A DNA stretch of 64,000 nt, taken from NCBI GenBank assembly GCA_047974765.1, contig JBKECP010000037.1, forward strand, positions 1 to 64,000. Direction: 5' to 3'. Position numbers and translations under genes: made by a program. Source of the DNA: JBKECP01 sp047974765 (GTDB lineage: Bacteria > Pseudomonadota > Gammaproteobacteria > Pseudomonadales > Halieaceae). Below, one piece after another: positions 14,819 to 24,097 of this stretch. The notes below the pieces were generated by a model. It worked only from the letters and a program-made list of their open reading frames with translations, ran no database searches and was not told the DNA's origin. Positions within the stretch are counted from its first letter, which is position 1; each line of letters begins with the position of its first letter.

Positions 14819-16985
14819 GATCCTGCTCCGGACGACGCATAACGTGAAACAACAGGGCTACAAAGAGGGCAAAACAGCCGAAGAAGGCTTTGGCTAATCC
14901 AGTGGTTGCGCCATTGGGATAGGCATAAGACTGATGGCTTTGCCCCTGAGGCCGGGTATTGGGTACCGGGCTACTGAGTAAAACATCATTCTTCGGCTCA
15001 CGGGAAACAGCCTCATCAACAGCGACAAAACTGGTGTAAGGGCTGAGCAGTTGATGCGGCAGAGCCACTTTTAGCACCTCACTGCGAACCTCATCCTCAG
15101 ACAAACTGTGATTGCGTTCACCCAGCAGGCTGGTAATTTTGCGGCGCGCCCACAGACTGGCCACCCCCCGCTGAGGATAATCAGCCGGAGCAATGGTGAC
15201 ATTCTGGGTCCAGGTTTGCCCCGCCAGTTCACCACTGACCTCGATCACCCCTGCCGGCGGCAACTGACCAAAATGCAACGCCTGAACCAGGGGTTCACCG
15301 CGATAGAGATCGGGGATGCGACGCGGCCAGGCCTCCACATTCTGCGGCCAGCGGGTGACAATATCTGCCGCCAGCGGACTGGAAATACGCTCAAACAACC
15401 TGACCATTCGTGTATTGACCTCATCAAGACGGGCAATTTGCACACTGCTACCACGACCCACTTCAGCAGCGCGCTGCATAAACCACTGGTTGGGTGCCGA
15501 GCCGATACCAACGGTAAACAGACGACTCTCACCCAGATTTTTTTCGATAGCCCGGAATAAAGCCTCTTCGTTACTCACCGCGCCATCAGTAATAAAAATC
15601 ACCTGTCGCAAGCGTTTTACACCATCCTCTGGAACATCTGCTCGCAGAGCGAGCTCCAGTGCAGCCATCATCTCTGTACCACCACTGGCATTGAGGCTAT
15701 CTACAAAGCGGTGGGCACGGGCAAGGTTATCGCTATTTGCCGGTAAAAATTTCCAGAACAGCGCCTGCGTGACCGAATTAAAGGCAATCACATTAAAGGT
15801 ATCTTGTGGGCGCAGCTGATCCAGCGCCAGCGACAAGCCCTGACGGGCCTGCTCAATGGATACCCCCCCCATGGAACCGGAGGTATCGATCACAAACACA
15901 ATCTCCCGGGGCAATACTTCAGCCTCAGTTGCCAGACTCGGCGGCAACACCATCAACAGACCGTAGTACTCACCGTCCACCTTCTCACTGAAAAAAGCAG
16001 CACGGGGAGCCGAACCACTGACCGGCTGCCAGTGCAATACCAGGTCACGATTCATCTCTGCAACTTTATGGGCCAGTGTCATGTGGTAAGCCTCTCCTTT
16101 ACGTTTGAGTACAGTTTCGTGATAAAGCGCTTCCACTTTGGCCAGTGGCATACCGGCATTGAGCGTCAGCTCAAAACGCAGGGGATTTAGTGGCGCGTTA
16201 TCATTGCCCGCCCGGGAATGGAGAAAAGGCGAAACGGCATTGGCATCAGGCACTTGATCTGTTGGCAGCGCCCAACCAAGGCTGGCATCAACAGCCAGAG
16301 GTTGCTGTAACTGCACATTAACCGGAATCTCTTGGTCGCCACCTGCACTGCCTTGCTGGTTTGCCAACAGTATCTGGCCCGGTATATAACGTGGTGTCAT
16401 GGTAGTGGGAATGGTCAGGGTGAACTCGCCATCGCGGTAATGGGCCTGTTGAATATATTCCAGTCGTACCGTTACATTTTCACCCGGGCCAATATTGGCA
16501 ATGCGGTTAGTGAACATATTGGGGCGCTGTTGCGCCACCAGAGAAGCTTTTTTGCCCTCTGCTTTTGCCTGCTCGTAAACCCTGGCTGCCTCTTCCCGTT
16601 CACGAATACGACCAACAATCACCCGCTCACCCACCTGCATTTCCAGATGGCGCACTGCTGCATCACTGGGTAGTGGAAAACTGTACACTCCTTCACGCCA
16701 CTCACCCGTGTTATTTTCAAAGCGCTGCTCAATGCTAACCACGGCCACCATGCCGGTAATTTCAATATCCAGATCGGTCGACTGAGTAACTGCCAGCTCA
16801 TGGTGGCTGCCGGTACTATCAAACCACTGCATTTCTCCACTACCGATTCCCTCACTTTGCTGGCCAATGGCGTGCCCCGCCAATATGGAAAAACACAGCA
16901 ACATCATGTGTCTGAGTACATTTAAAACTGGCCAGTTTCCTGAATGTCCGCCGTACTTTACGTTATATTTTCTGGTGTTGATCAT
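14799..16985 (-). CDS. Marine proteobacterial sortase target protein (VIT and VWA domains)
   Basis: The start is set at ATG 16985 (728 aa); a GTG two codons upstream is possible. After a signal peptide (MMLLCFSILAGHAIGQQ) comes a VIT domain (~70-200, with VEQRFENNTGEWREGVYSFP-like sequence) and a VWA domain with the MIDAS motif DTSGSM from Asp-367. The C-terminus has a sorting-signal layout: YPNGATT, a hydrophobic segment (FFGCFALFVALLFHVM) and RR. It is the single dedicated substrate of the adjacent sortase. The VWA and VIT domains suggest a surface adhesin or inter-alpha-trypsin-inhibitor-like binding protein. Confidence 0.92.
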   Translation of the reverse strand: MINTRKYNVKYGGHSGNWPVLNVLRHMMLLCFSILAGHAIGQQSEGIGSGEMQWFDSTGSHHELAVTQSTDLDIEITGMVAVVSIEQRFENNTGEWREGVYSFPLPSDAAVRHLEMQVGERVIVGRIREREEAARVYEQAKAEGKKASLVAQQRPNMFTNRIANIGPGENVTVRLEYIQQAHYRDGEFTLTIPTTMTPRYIPGQILLANQQGSAGGDQEIPVNVQLQQPLAVDASLGWALPTDQVPDANAVSPFLHSRAGNDNAPLNPLRFELTLNAGMPLAKVEALYHETVLKRKGEAYHMTLAHKVAEMNRDLVLHWQPVSGSAPRAAFFSEKVDGEYYGLLMVLPPSLATEAEVLPREIVFVIDTSGSMGGVSIEQARQGLSLALDQLRPQDTFNVIAFNSVTQALFWKFLPANSDNLARAHRFVDSLNASGGTEMMAALELALRADVPEDGVKRLRQVIFITDGAVSNEEALFRAIEKNLGESRLFTVGIGSAPNQWFMQRAAEVGRGSSVQIARLDEVNTRMVRLFERISSPLAADIVTRWPQNVEAWPRRIPDLYRGEPLVQALHFGQLPPAGVIEVSGELAGQTWTQNVTIAPADYPQRGVASLWARRKITSLLGERNHSLSEDEVRSEVLKVALPHQLLSPYTSFVAVDEAVSREPKNDVLLSSPVPNTRPQGQSHQSYAYPNGATTGLAKAFFGCFALFVALLFHVMRRPEQDHVATSV

Positions 16986-17176
16986 TTTCACAAACCCTGT
17001 CTCCCTGTTGGTGTTGTTCTTATTTAAAGCCAGCAATCTGGCAACAACAGGGAGCAATTCAGGCAGGCAAATGATCAATTGTGGCGAAATATGGCAACGG
17101 CTTGAGATGACAGGCGCTTTCTGAAACCATGGTCGTCATCAGATAACCACGCCTGCATTCACCAGAAGATCAGTAC

Positions 17177-17872
17177 ATGCCTCAACTTATAGCCATTGTC
17201 GAAGATGAAGTCATTCTCGCTGCCAATTACCGGGACGCTCTGCAACGGCAGGGTTTTGACGTAGCCATCTATAGCAGCCGCGCAGAAGCCAGCCATGCTT
17301 TCGGGCAATGCCTGCCGGATCTGGCTATTATCGACGTTGGTCTGGGTGAGGAAGTCGAGGGCGGCTTTGACCTCTGCCGCGATTTACGCAGTCGCTCACC
17401 GGAATTACCCATCGTCTTTCTGACTGCCCGCGATTCGGAGCTGGATATTGTGTCCGGCCTGCGTCTGGGTGCCGACGACTACCTGACAAAAGACATCAGC
17501 CAGGCACATATGTTGGCACGCATTAATGCCCTGCTGCGCAGGGTACGCGCACTGGCTGCACCGGAGGTACAGGAGCATCGTGTACGACAAGGCGCTTTGG
17601 TACTGAATCTGGAGCGAATGACCACTACCTGGGATTCACAGGGAGTGGATTTGACCGTGACTGAATTCTGGATGGTATATGCTCTCGCCCGCCACCCCGG
17701 CCATGTCAAAAACCGGCAACAGCTGATGGATGCCGCTAATGTGGTCCTCGATGACAACAGCATCACCTCTCATATCAAGCGTATCCGACGCAAATTCCAG
17801 CACGCAGACGCAACTTTTGATGCTATTGAAACCGCCTATGGTATGGGCTACCGCTGGGCAGGACGCGAATGA
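17177..17872 (+). CDS. pdsR: Dedicated sortase system response regulator
   Basis: The product is 231 aa, OmpR-type. The receiver domain carries the acidic pair in AIVEDE, the phospho-acceptor Asp-53 in AIIDVGLG, and the Lys in DDYLTKDISQ. The C-terminal winged helix includes LTVTEFWMVYALARHPGHVK and ITSHIKRIRRKFQ. It is divergent from the sortase target gene (about 190 bp between starts), which is its likely target promoter. It overlaps the kinase gene by 4 nt. Confidence 0.92.
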   Translation: MPQLIAIVEDEVILAANYRDALQRQGFDVAIYSSRAEASHAFGQCLPDLAIIDVGLGEEVEGGFDLCRDLRSRSPELPIVFLTARDSELDIVSGLRLGADDYLTKDISQAHMLARINALLRRVRALAAPEVQEHRVRQGALVLNLERMTTTWDSQGVDLTVTEFWMVYALARHPGHVKNRQQLMDAANVVLDDNSITSHIKRIRRKFQHADATFDAIETAYGMGYRWAGRE

Positions 17873-19980
17873 AGTTAAGCCATATAAACCTGCGCCGCCA
17901 GCTGACACTGGTCAGTCTGCTGCTGCTGACACTGCCCTGGGCGGGCTGCCAGTTTGTACGTGAAATTGAAAGCACACTGCGACAAGGGCAGGCACAGGCA
18001 CTGGAAGCCACCGCCCAGGCCGTTGCTGCCAGCCTGGGCGAACAAAGGCAACTGCTCTATCCCTGGCCAGAACGTATTAATCAGCCTGGCAATGGTAATC
18101 GCTCCCTCTATGCGGCCGTTGCCGAAGGTCCCATTCTGGTCGATGGCTATGCCGACGGCTGGTCTGAACAGTGGACTGGACGCTTTGAAAGCAACAGTGG
18201 TTCATCAGCACTGGCCGTGAACTATCAGGCACTCACTCGTCACGACCAGCTCTACCTGTTGTTGTCAGTAGAAGATGCAGAGGTGGTTTACGATAATCCC
18301 GGACTGTCCCCCGAACCCAATGGCGACCGTTTGTTATTGCGTACCTGGCCCGATGGCAGGCGGCAGGATTACGTTATCGCCACTGCGGCTCCCGGGCAGG
18401 TGCGTGGCAGTTATATCGATCGACGCCTGCCCGGCACCGATGCCCAGCGCATTCAGGGCTTTTGGCAGGACAACGCCAACGGCTACACGCTGGAACTGGA
18501 ATTGCCACTGAATATTACCGGCGGCCGTCTTGGTCTGGAAGTCATTGATGTACCTCACAGCACAAACAGAAACCCGCTGACCACCGGCAATATCAATGCC
18601 GTAGACACACAAGCTCCCCCCTGGCTGATATTTTCACCAACGGGTCTGGAACAGGCTTTATCTGTTTTCAACGGTCCCGGTCAGCAATTACAGGTTTTTG
18701 ATGCAGGTGCCCAGCGTATTGCCCACAGCAGTGTCTCAACCCGCCAGCCTCCCTCCCACTCAAGGAAAGTAAAGCGCGACGAGCCATCCACCTTCTGGCT
18801 GTTACGCCTGTTTTACCGGCGTATTCTGTCAGACAGCTCCCTCAACGAACTGCCCGAGGTCACAGTTGACGGGCAATTATCAGCGCCGGAGCTGGAACAG
18901 GCTCTGCGCAATATCACCACCACCACCTGGTACAACCACCCCCAGGGGCGACGCACAATCTTGTCGAGCGCTACCCCCATTTACAGTGAAGGCAAGGTGG
19001 TTGGCGCCGTTGTCGCCCGCCAAGGCAGCGAAGAATACCTGTCATTGACTGATCGCGCTTTCAGCCGACTATTCGCTTACAGTCTGCTGGCCATTGGCGC
19101 GGCCACTCTCGGACTGCTGGCCTACGCCAGCATACTGTCCTGGCGCATTGGCCGCTTGAGTCGGGCTGCCAGCCAGGTGGTACAAAACGGTGAGATTGTA
19201 ATCGACAACTTTCCCCGCAGCCGGGCCAATGACGAAGTGGGTGAGCTGTCACGACGCTATGCCGATCTGCTGGCAGAGCTTAAGGGTTATAACGAATACC
19301 TGCGCACACTGAGCCGCAAACTATCCCACGAGCTGCGTACACCGATTGCGGTCATTCAATCCTCACTGGATAATCTGCAAGCTGATTTACCCAATACAGA
19401 ATCAGCCACCTATCTCAGCCGGGCCAGGGAAGGCCTGAGTCGTCTGCAACGCATTCTGACTGCCATGACCGAGGCCAGCCGGGTGGAGGAAAGTGTGCGC
19501 GGCAATCCGCTGGCACCCATGAACCTGGTGCCCCTGCTACATGAACTGCTGCCGGCCTACCAGGGCGCCTATCCAGAGTTCAGGCTGGAACTGCACTGTG
19601 ACGCAGACAGTGCCTGGGTACAGGCCTCCCCTGACCTGCTGGTACAGGCCCTGGACAAGCTGGTCGACAACGCGGCCTCCTTCTCGGCGAAAGGCAAAAG
19701 TCTCAGCCTGCAACTGGCCACCATCGACGATGACTGGCAAGTAGCCGTGATCAATCAGGGTCCGCCACTGCCACTGGCCATGCAGGGGCAGTTATTCGAG
19801 GCCATGGTGTCGGTGCGGGAAAAACAGGGCAGTGACAGTGTCCATCTCGGACTCGGCCTCTACATCGTCAAGATCATCAGCGACTATCTGGGCGCTCGCG
19901 CACGGGCGGAGAATCTGCCTAATGGCGGCGGCGTTGCGGTCAGCCTCAGCTTGCCGCATCTGGTATCAGATCTGGAATAA
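17869..19980 (+). CDS. pdsS: Dedicated sortase system sensor histidine kinase
   Basis: The product is 703 aa. It begins with a membrane segment (LTLVSLLLLTLPWAG), followed by a very large periplasmic domain (~30-400), a second membrane helix (FAYSLLAIGAATLGLLAYAS), HAMP region, the H-box with His-487 in LSHELRTPIAV and a HATPase domain (NAASFSAKGK, GLGLYIVKII). The large sensor part is characteristic of the kinases paired with class GN sortases. The signal sensed is unknown; it probably monitors the envelope state or the sortase substrate. Confidence 0.93.
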   Translation: MKLSHINLRRQLTLVSLLLLTLPWAGCQFVREIESTLRQGQAQALEATAQAVAASLGEQRQLLYPWPERINQPGNGNRSLYAAVAEGPILVDGYADGWSEQWTGRFESNSGSSALAVNYQALTRHDQLYLLLSVEDAEVVYDNPGLSPEPNGDRLLLRTWPDGRRQDYVIATAAPGQVRGSYIDRRLPGTDAQRIQGFWQDNANGYTLELELPLNITGGRLGLEVIDVPHSTNRNPLTTGNINAVDTQAPPWLIFSPTGLEQALSVFNGPGQQLQVFDAGAQRIAHSSVSTRQPPSHSRKVKRDEPSTFWLLRLFYRRILSDSSLNELPEVTVDGQLSAPELEQALRNITTTTWYNHPQGRRTILSSATPIYSEGKVVGAVVARQGSEEYLSLTDRAFSRLFAYSLLAIGAATLGLLAYASILSWRIGRLSRAASQVVQNGEIVIDNFPRSRANDEVGELSRRYADLLAELKGYNEYLRTLSRKLSHELRTPIAVIQSSLDNLQADLPNTESATYLSRAREGLSRLQRILTAMTEASRVEESVRGNPLAPMNLVPLLHELLPAYQGAYPEFRLELHCDADSAWVQASPDLLVQALDKLVDNAASFSAKGKSLSLQLATIDDDWQVAVINQGPPLPLAMQGQLFEAMVSVREKQGSDSVHLGLGLYIVKIISDYLGARARAENLPNGGGVAVSLSLPHLVSDLE

Positions 19981-20345
19981 AAAGGGAATTCTTGGTCCGC
20001 TGACACAAACTGCGAAATCCAGGTTTAAAGGTTATTTACGAAGATTCAGATTGGCTGTCGGCTTTGCAGGCGATAGCGATTATCAAACCAACTGCAACCG
20101 GCGGTTGTACGGTTCGTTTTCGGAGCTGTCCATGATCCACGATAGCCCTGTGAAAAGGTTTCAGCCGGGCTGAAGCGTAACCTAATGCCCGGCGGAAGTG
20201 AGTTGCTCACCGGCGAAACCAAATCCGTCTTTTCCTCAGCAACATTGATGAGCCAGCTGGCCAAAGCCCAAGGCGTCCGTCGAAAAAACACCACATGCAT
20301 TCCGGCTCACAACTCTGATATGTGCCAGATCACCCTGGAGAACAG
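19981..20345. other. Gap between pdsS and uvrB, no supported gene
   Basis: The two flanking genes converge. A plus-strand frame from ATG 20187 encodes ~54 aa (MPGGSELLTGETKSVFSSAT...) and runs into the uvrB stop, but it lacks a ribosome site and I do not trust it. A foldable segment is listed at 20157-20223. I do not recognise the remaining sequence. Confidence 0.4.
20157..20223 (+). other. Foldable segment with nested inverted repeats
   Basis: GGTTTC-A-GCCGG at the left pairs with CCGGC-GAAACC at the right (11 bp with one bulged A). Inside, GTGAG/CTCAC forms a tight hairpin, and GCCGGGC/GCCCGGC offers an alternative 7-bp stem. Two mutually exclusive folds are a riboswitch-like trait, but it lies downstream of genes, not in a leader. 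Identity unknown. Confidence 0.4.
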
Positions 20346-22364
20346 CTAACTCACAAAAGCCAGCTGCTTCAGCTGGGCCACCTGATCACGCAGCGCCGCC
20401 GCCTCTTCGAATTCGAGGTTTTTGGCGTGTTCCAGCATTTTCGCTTCCATCTGTTCGAGCTTGCGGGCCAGTGCCGCCGGGCTGAGTTTGGCAATGTCAC
20501 TGCCATAAGCCAGGGTATCCTCAGCCACCTTACGCGCCTTGGCCTTACCTTTGGTGGGCATGCGGCGGGCACCTTCCATGATGTCCTGTACCGACTTGTG
20601 CACACCTCTGGGGGTGATACCATGCTCGGTATTGTAGGCCATCTGTCGCTCCCGTCGGCGCTCGGTTTCCGCCATCGCCCGCTCCATTGAGCCGGTGATT
20701 TTGTCGGCGTAGAGGATGGCCCGGCCCTTCAGATTGCGGGCGGCCCGGCCGATGGTCTGGATCAGTGAGCGATCCGAGCGCAGAAAGCCCTCTTTGTCTG
20801 CATCAAGAATAGCCACCAGTGAAACCTCCGGCATATCCAGCCCCTCCCGCAGCAGGTTGATACCCACCAACACATCAAATTCACCCAGGCGCAAATCGCG
20901 GATGATCTCCACCCGCTCCACAGTGTCAATATCCGAGTGCATATAGCGTACCCGCACATCGTGTTCGGTCAGGTATTCGGTGAGATCCTCAGCCATCCGC
21001 TTGGTTAGAGTAGTCACCAGAATGCGCTCGCCAGCCGCCGCCACTACACGGATTTCCGCCAGCAGATCATCCACCTGAGCGCTGGCCGGACGCACTTCCA
21101 GCCGGGGGTCAACCAGACCAGTGGGCCGTACCACCTGCTCCACCGTGCGGCCAGCGTGTTCCAGTTCGTAGGAACCAGGCGTAGCCGATACATAAATCGC
21201 CTGCGGCACCAGCTGCTCCCACTCTTCAAAACGCAACGGACGGTTGTCCAGCGCCGAGGGCAGGCGAAAACCATATTCCACCAGCGTTTCCTTGCGCGAA
21301 CGATCGCCCCGAAACATGGCGCCAATCTGGGGAATAGTGGCGTGGGACTCGTCGATAATCACCAGTGCATTATCCGGCAGATACTCAAACAGGGTCGGCG
21401 GAGGCTCTCCAGCAGTCCGGCCCGACAGATAGCGCGAGTAGTTCTCCACACCGGTGCAATAACCCAGCTCACGGATCATCTCCATATCGTAGCGGGTACG
21501 CTGACCCAGCCGCTGCGCCTCCACCAGCTTGCTCATATCGTTGAACTGCTGCAAGCGGTCGGCCAGTTCCAGCTCGATCTGCTCGACCGCGCCCAGCATA
21601 ATGTCACGGGAAGTGACATAGTGGCTCTTGGGAAAAATCGTCACCCGCGGCACCTTCGATTCGACGGCGCCAGTGAGTGGATCAAACCAGGTCAGATTCT
21701 CAATTTCCTCGTCAAAGAGCTCGACCCGTATCGCCTCTCGCTCGGAGTCAGCGGGAAAGATATCAATCACATCGCCGCGCACCCGGTAAGTACCGCGCTG
21801 GAAGTCGACATCATTACGGGTGTACTGCAATTCTGCCAGCTGCCGCAGAATCTGCCGCTGGTCGATAATCTCACCCCGGGACAGGTGCATCACCATTTTG
21901 AAATAGGATTTGGGATCACCCAAACCGTAGATCGCTGACACCGTGGCCACCACCAGACAGTCCTCGCGCTCCATCAGCGCTTTGGTGGCCGACAGGCGCA
22001 TTTGCTCGATATGGTCATTAACCGAGGAGTCTTTCTCAATATAAGTATCTGACGAGGGTACATAGGCCTCGGGCTGATAGTAGTCGTAGTAGGACACGAA
22101 GTACTCGACCGCATTGTCCGGGAAAAAATCCCGGAACTCGCCGTAGAGCTGGGCGGCGAGGGTCTTGTTGTGAGCCATCACGATAGTCGGGCGCTGCAAC
22201 TGTTCCACCACTTTGGCCATGGTGAAGGTCTTGCCAGAGCCAGTCACCCCCAGCAGAATCTGTGAGGCCAATCCGGCCTGCACCCCCTCCACCAGCCTCT
22301 GAATAGCCCCGGGCTGATCCCCCGCTGGCGCAAACGCCGACTTTACCTTGAATGCCTTGGCCAT
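20346..22364 (-). CDS. uvrB: Excinuclease ABC subunit B
   Basis: The product is 672 aa. It carries Walker A GVTGSGKTFTMAKV (~39-52), the beta-hairpin region YYDYYQPEAYVPSSDTYIEK that inserts behind the lesion, DESH in VIIDESHATIPQIGAM, helicase motifs VLVGINLLREGLDMPEVSLV and QTIGRAARN, and a C-terminal UVR domain (KMLEHAKNLEFEEAAALRDQ) that contacts UvrC. UvrB verifies DNA damage delivered by UvrA and positions UvrC for dual incision. Stand-alone gene; I see no clear LexA box in the ~150 bp upstream. Confidence 0.98.
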   Translation of the reverse strand: MAKAFKVKSAFAPAGDQPGAIQRLVEGVQAGLASQILLGVTGSGKTFTMAKVVEQLQRPTIVMAHNKTLAAQLYGEFRDFFPDNAVEYFVSYYDYYQPEAYVPSSDTYIEKDSSVNDHIEQMRLSATKALMEREDCLVVATVSAIYGLGDPKSYFKMVMHLSRGEIIDQRQILRQLAELQYTRNDVDFQRGTYRVRGDVIDIFPADSEREAIRVELFDEEIENLTWFDPLTGAVESKVPRVTIFPKSHYVTSRDIMLGAVEQIELELADRLQQFNDMSKLVEAQRLGQRTRYDMEMIRELGYCTGVENYSRYLSGRTAGEPPPTLFEYLPDNALVIIDESHATIPQIGAMFRGDRSRKETLVEYGFRLPSALDNRPLRFEEWEQLVPQAIYVSATPGSYELEHAGRTVEQVVRPTGLVDPRLEVRPASAQVDDLLAEIRVVAAAGERILVTTLTKRMAEDLTEYLTEHDVRVRYMHSDIDTVERVEIIRDLRLGEFDVLVGINLLREGLDMPEVSLVAILDADKEGFLRSDRSLIQTIGRAARNLKGRAILYADKITGSMERAMAETERRRERQMAYNTEHGITPRGVHKSVQDIMEGARRMPTKGKAKARKVAEDTLAYGSDIAKLSPAALARKLEQMEAKMLEHAKNLEFEEAAALRDQVAQLKQLAFVS

Positions 22365-22469
22365 AAATTCGCCGCTCCCACCACAAACACTGAATTATCA
22401 TCCACATAGACAACAAATGCAGCTGTAAGCACCAAATTACGGCTAATGGAAATAAAGCGACAACAGGTG

Positions 22470-22498
22470 TTGACCAGGACCAGCTCCGTGATTAATAT
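22470..22498 (+). promoter_or_regulatory. Sigma-70 promoter of tRNA-Asn
   Basis: TTGACC (22470-22475) and TAATAT (22493-22498) are spaced by 17 bp, followed by ACGCGGCC, a G/C-rich discriminator typical of tRNA promoters. The tRNA starts 23 bp further. Confidence 0.85.
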
Positions 22499-22521
22499 AC
22501 GCGGCCTCTGGTTAAGTCCAT

Positions 22522-22597
22522 TCCGCCTTAGCTCAGTTGGTAGAGCAATTGACTGTTAATCAATGGGTCGCTGGTTCGAGCCCAGCAGGCGGAGCCA
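22522..22597 (+). tRNA. tRNA-Asn (GTT), CCA encoded
   Basis: The 76-nt gene starts TCCGCCTTAGCTCAGTTGG. The acceptor stem TCCGCCT/AGGCGGA, anticodon loop CTGTTAA (anticodon GTT), T-arm GGTTCGAGCCC and terminal GCCA fold as a standard cloverleaf. It has its own promoter and terminator. Confidence 0.98.
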
Positions 22598-22605
22598 ATT
22601 AAATT

Positions 22606-22637
22606 GAAAGGGGTTTGCAGCAATGCAAACCCTTTTT
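22606..22637 (+). terminator. Rho-independent terminator after tRNA-Asn
   Basis: GGGTTTGCA (22611-22619) pairs with TGCAAACCC (22624-22632) around a GCAA tetraloop and is followed by five T. A matching A run on the left lets it work in both directions. Confidence 0.9.
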
Positions 22638-22835
22638 ATTAGTGTTTTTCTGCACATATAACCAAGCCCTGCCACGATGCTTTATCGTTATTGATCAATA
22701 GGGTATTTTCAGCAACCAGCCAAAGAATATCGGTATTGTTTCGTCACAATAGCGATTTTTTATTTTTAAACCGACAAATCCAGCGGAAGATTAGCTTACA
22801 CGGCCATCAACATGGATGAAGAAACAGGCTCAGGT

Positions 22836-23261
22836 ATGTCACACACACATCACTCCTTTGGTTTTGGCAGTTTTCTCTGGCGCTGGTTATTTGCGCTGGC
22901 ACTGGTATTGGGCACTTACAATCCGACCGAATATTCATTTATTGGCTGGACCCTGTCCCCGGATATGGCTTTTGGACCTGTAATCGCCATTGTTGCGCTG
23001 GTACTGCTGATTTTATGGATTATCTACCTGCGCGCTACCTTTATGTCGCTGGGTATGATCGGGATCGGTCTTGGTGCAGCCCTGCTGGCCTGCTTTATCT
23101 GGTTATTTATTGACCTTGGCTGGGTCACGCTCGATTCACCGGGTACCTTGAGCTGGGTGGCACTGATACTGGTATCGGTACTGCTGGCAGTGGGTATGTC
23201 CTGGTCTCATGTACGCAAGCGCCTGACGGGGCAAATTGATGTCGATGATGTAGAAGACTGA
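22836..23261 (+). CDS. DUF6524 family membrane protein
   Basis: The product is 141 aa from ATG 22836; an ATG 24 nt upstream is in frame but adds an untypical acidic lead. Four hydrophobic segments are visible: LWRWLFALALVLGTY, VIAIVALVLLILWIIYL, LGMIGIGLGAALLACFIWLF and LSWVALILVSVLLAVGMSW. The motif TYNPTEYSFIGW near the first segment is typical of DUF6524. The C-terminus is acidic (IDVDDVED). Inner-membrane protein of unknown function. The group II intron lies just beyond its stop, on the other strand. Confidence 0.85.
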   Translation: MSHTHHSFGFGSFLWRWLFALALVLGTYNPTEYSFIGWTLSPDMAFGPVIAIVALVLLILWIIYLRATFMSLGMIGIGLGAALLACFIWLFIDLGWVTLDSPGTLSWVALILVSVLLAVGMSWSHVRKRLTGQIDVDDVED

Positions 23262-23271
23262 ATTTTGAGGT

Positions 23272-24097
23272 ATCGGGTAGGAGGCGGGATTGTTCCCGTC
23301 GTCCTCCCACACCACCGGGCATACGGTTCCGTAACGGAGGTTCAGGTAAAAAACGGTTGAGCTGCCGATATACGCTCACCAGCGATACCGGCCCCATCGA
23401 GCAAACAGTCTACAGGGCAGTGGGCAGTGCCCGGTCAGATATTGGGAGTCGGCACTCCACCAGCTGCCACAGTCATTCCGGGCCGTAGTCCATGTCATCA
23501 TCTCGCTAACCGCACAAAAGCGGTCTACGACCACTGACATCAGCTCTTCAGGGCCTTCCCTGTCACCGCCGTGACGCTTGTTGCCTCGGTATCCGCGCTC
23601 GGCAGGTTCCGCCCGCTCTGCCTGTGGCTCCAAGTGCCGGTTCCACCGGTGCTTCTGCTGCTTGCGTCGTCATCGAGGGTTCAGTGTCCAATCTGCCTTA
23701 CCTGTTCAGCCCTTCGACGTCCGGCGAGTCGTCTATTATGGCGTCTGCTGACTTCTGATCACCCATCCCGCCAACCTAACGGTGGCAGTAGCCAGAGGCA
23801 GGTGATCAGACCTCCCAGGGTAATGCACGTGACCTTCCCACTTATACCCGCCACATGTACGTCCGCAGCTTCCATGCAGGTACAGGGCTTTGAAGACATG
23901 TGCCTTCTTACTCACTGCGACCGCCTCCTATGCGATTCCTGTTCGTCGGGTCGGTGTTTTGCCTTCGGCTTCCTTCAGATCCACCTCACGATGGACATCC
24001 TTGCCGTTCGGCTAATCGTTCCCCTTGCCGGGTCGATAGCGGACTTGCACCGCCAAGTCATCCAATAGTCAGCACCACCTGTACCGGAACAGCGCAC
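23272..24097 (-). mobile_element. Group II intron lacking an intact reverse transcriptase
   Basis: On the minus strand the element opens with GTGCG at 24097. It carries domain I landmarks ACTTGGCGGTGCAAGTCCGC, AGCCGAACGGCAAGGATGTC and GACCCGACGAACAGGA, then ACCCTGGGAGGTCTGATCAC further in. It ends with a domain V-like helix at 23311-23341 (TACGGAACCGTA core), a domain VI-like stem and CCTACCCGAT at 23272. These match well-known bacterial group II introns. At ~826 nt it is far shorter than a full intron (~1.9-2.5 kb), because most of the protein gene is missing. The 5' boundary lies exactly at the minE stop codon. Confidence 0.85.
23376..23633 (-). pseudogene. Internally deleted intron-encoded protein
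   Basis: An 85-codon frame sits in the domain IV position. Its first half (ERGYRGNKRHGGDREGPEEL) resembles the N-terminus of intron reverse transcriptase/maturases. The second half (ARNDCGSWWSADSQYLT) resembles the C-terminal ARNxxGxWW motif of the same proteins. All reverse transcriptase blocks, including the YADD box, are absent. I infer a single large internal deletion; the intron could only move or splice with help from a maturase encoded elsewhere. Confidence 0.55.

Noticed and set aside
20187..20351. Plus-strand frame of ~54 codons ending at the uvrB stop
   Set aside because: No ribosome site and no recognisable domain; the region is better explained by inverted repeats.
22365..22469. 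LexA box for uvrB
   Set aside because: No CTG-N10-CAG with the usual spacing was found upstream.
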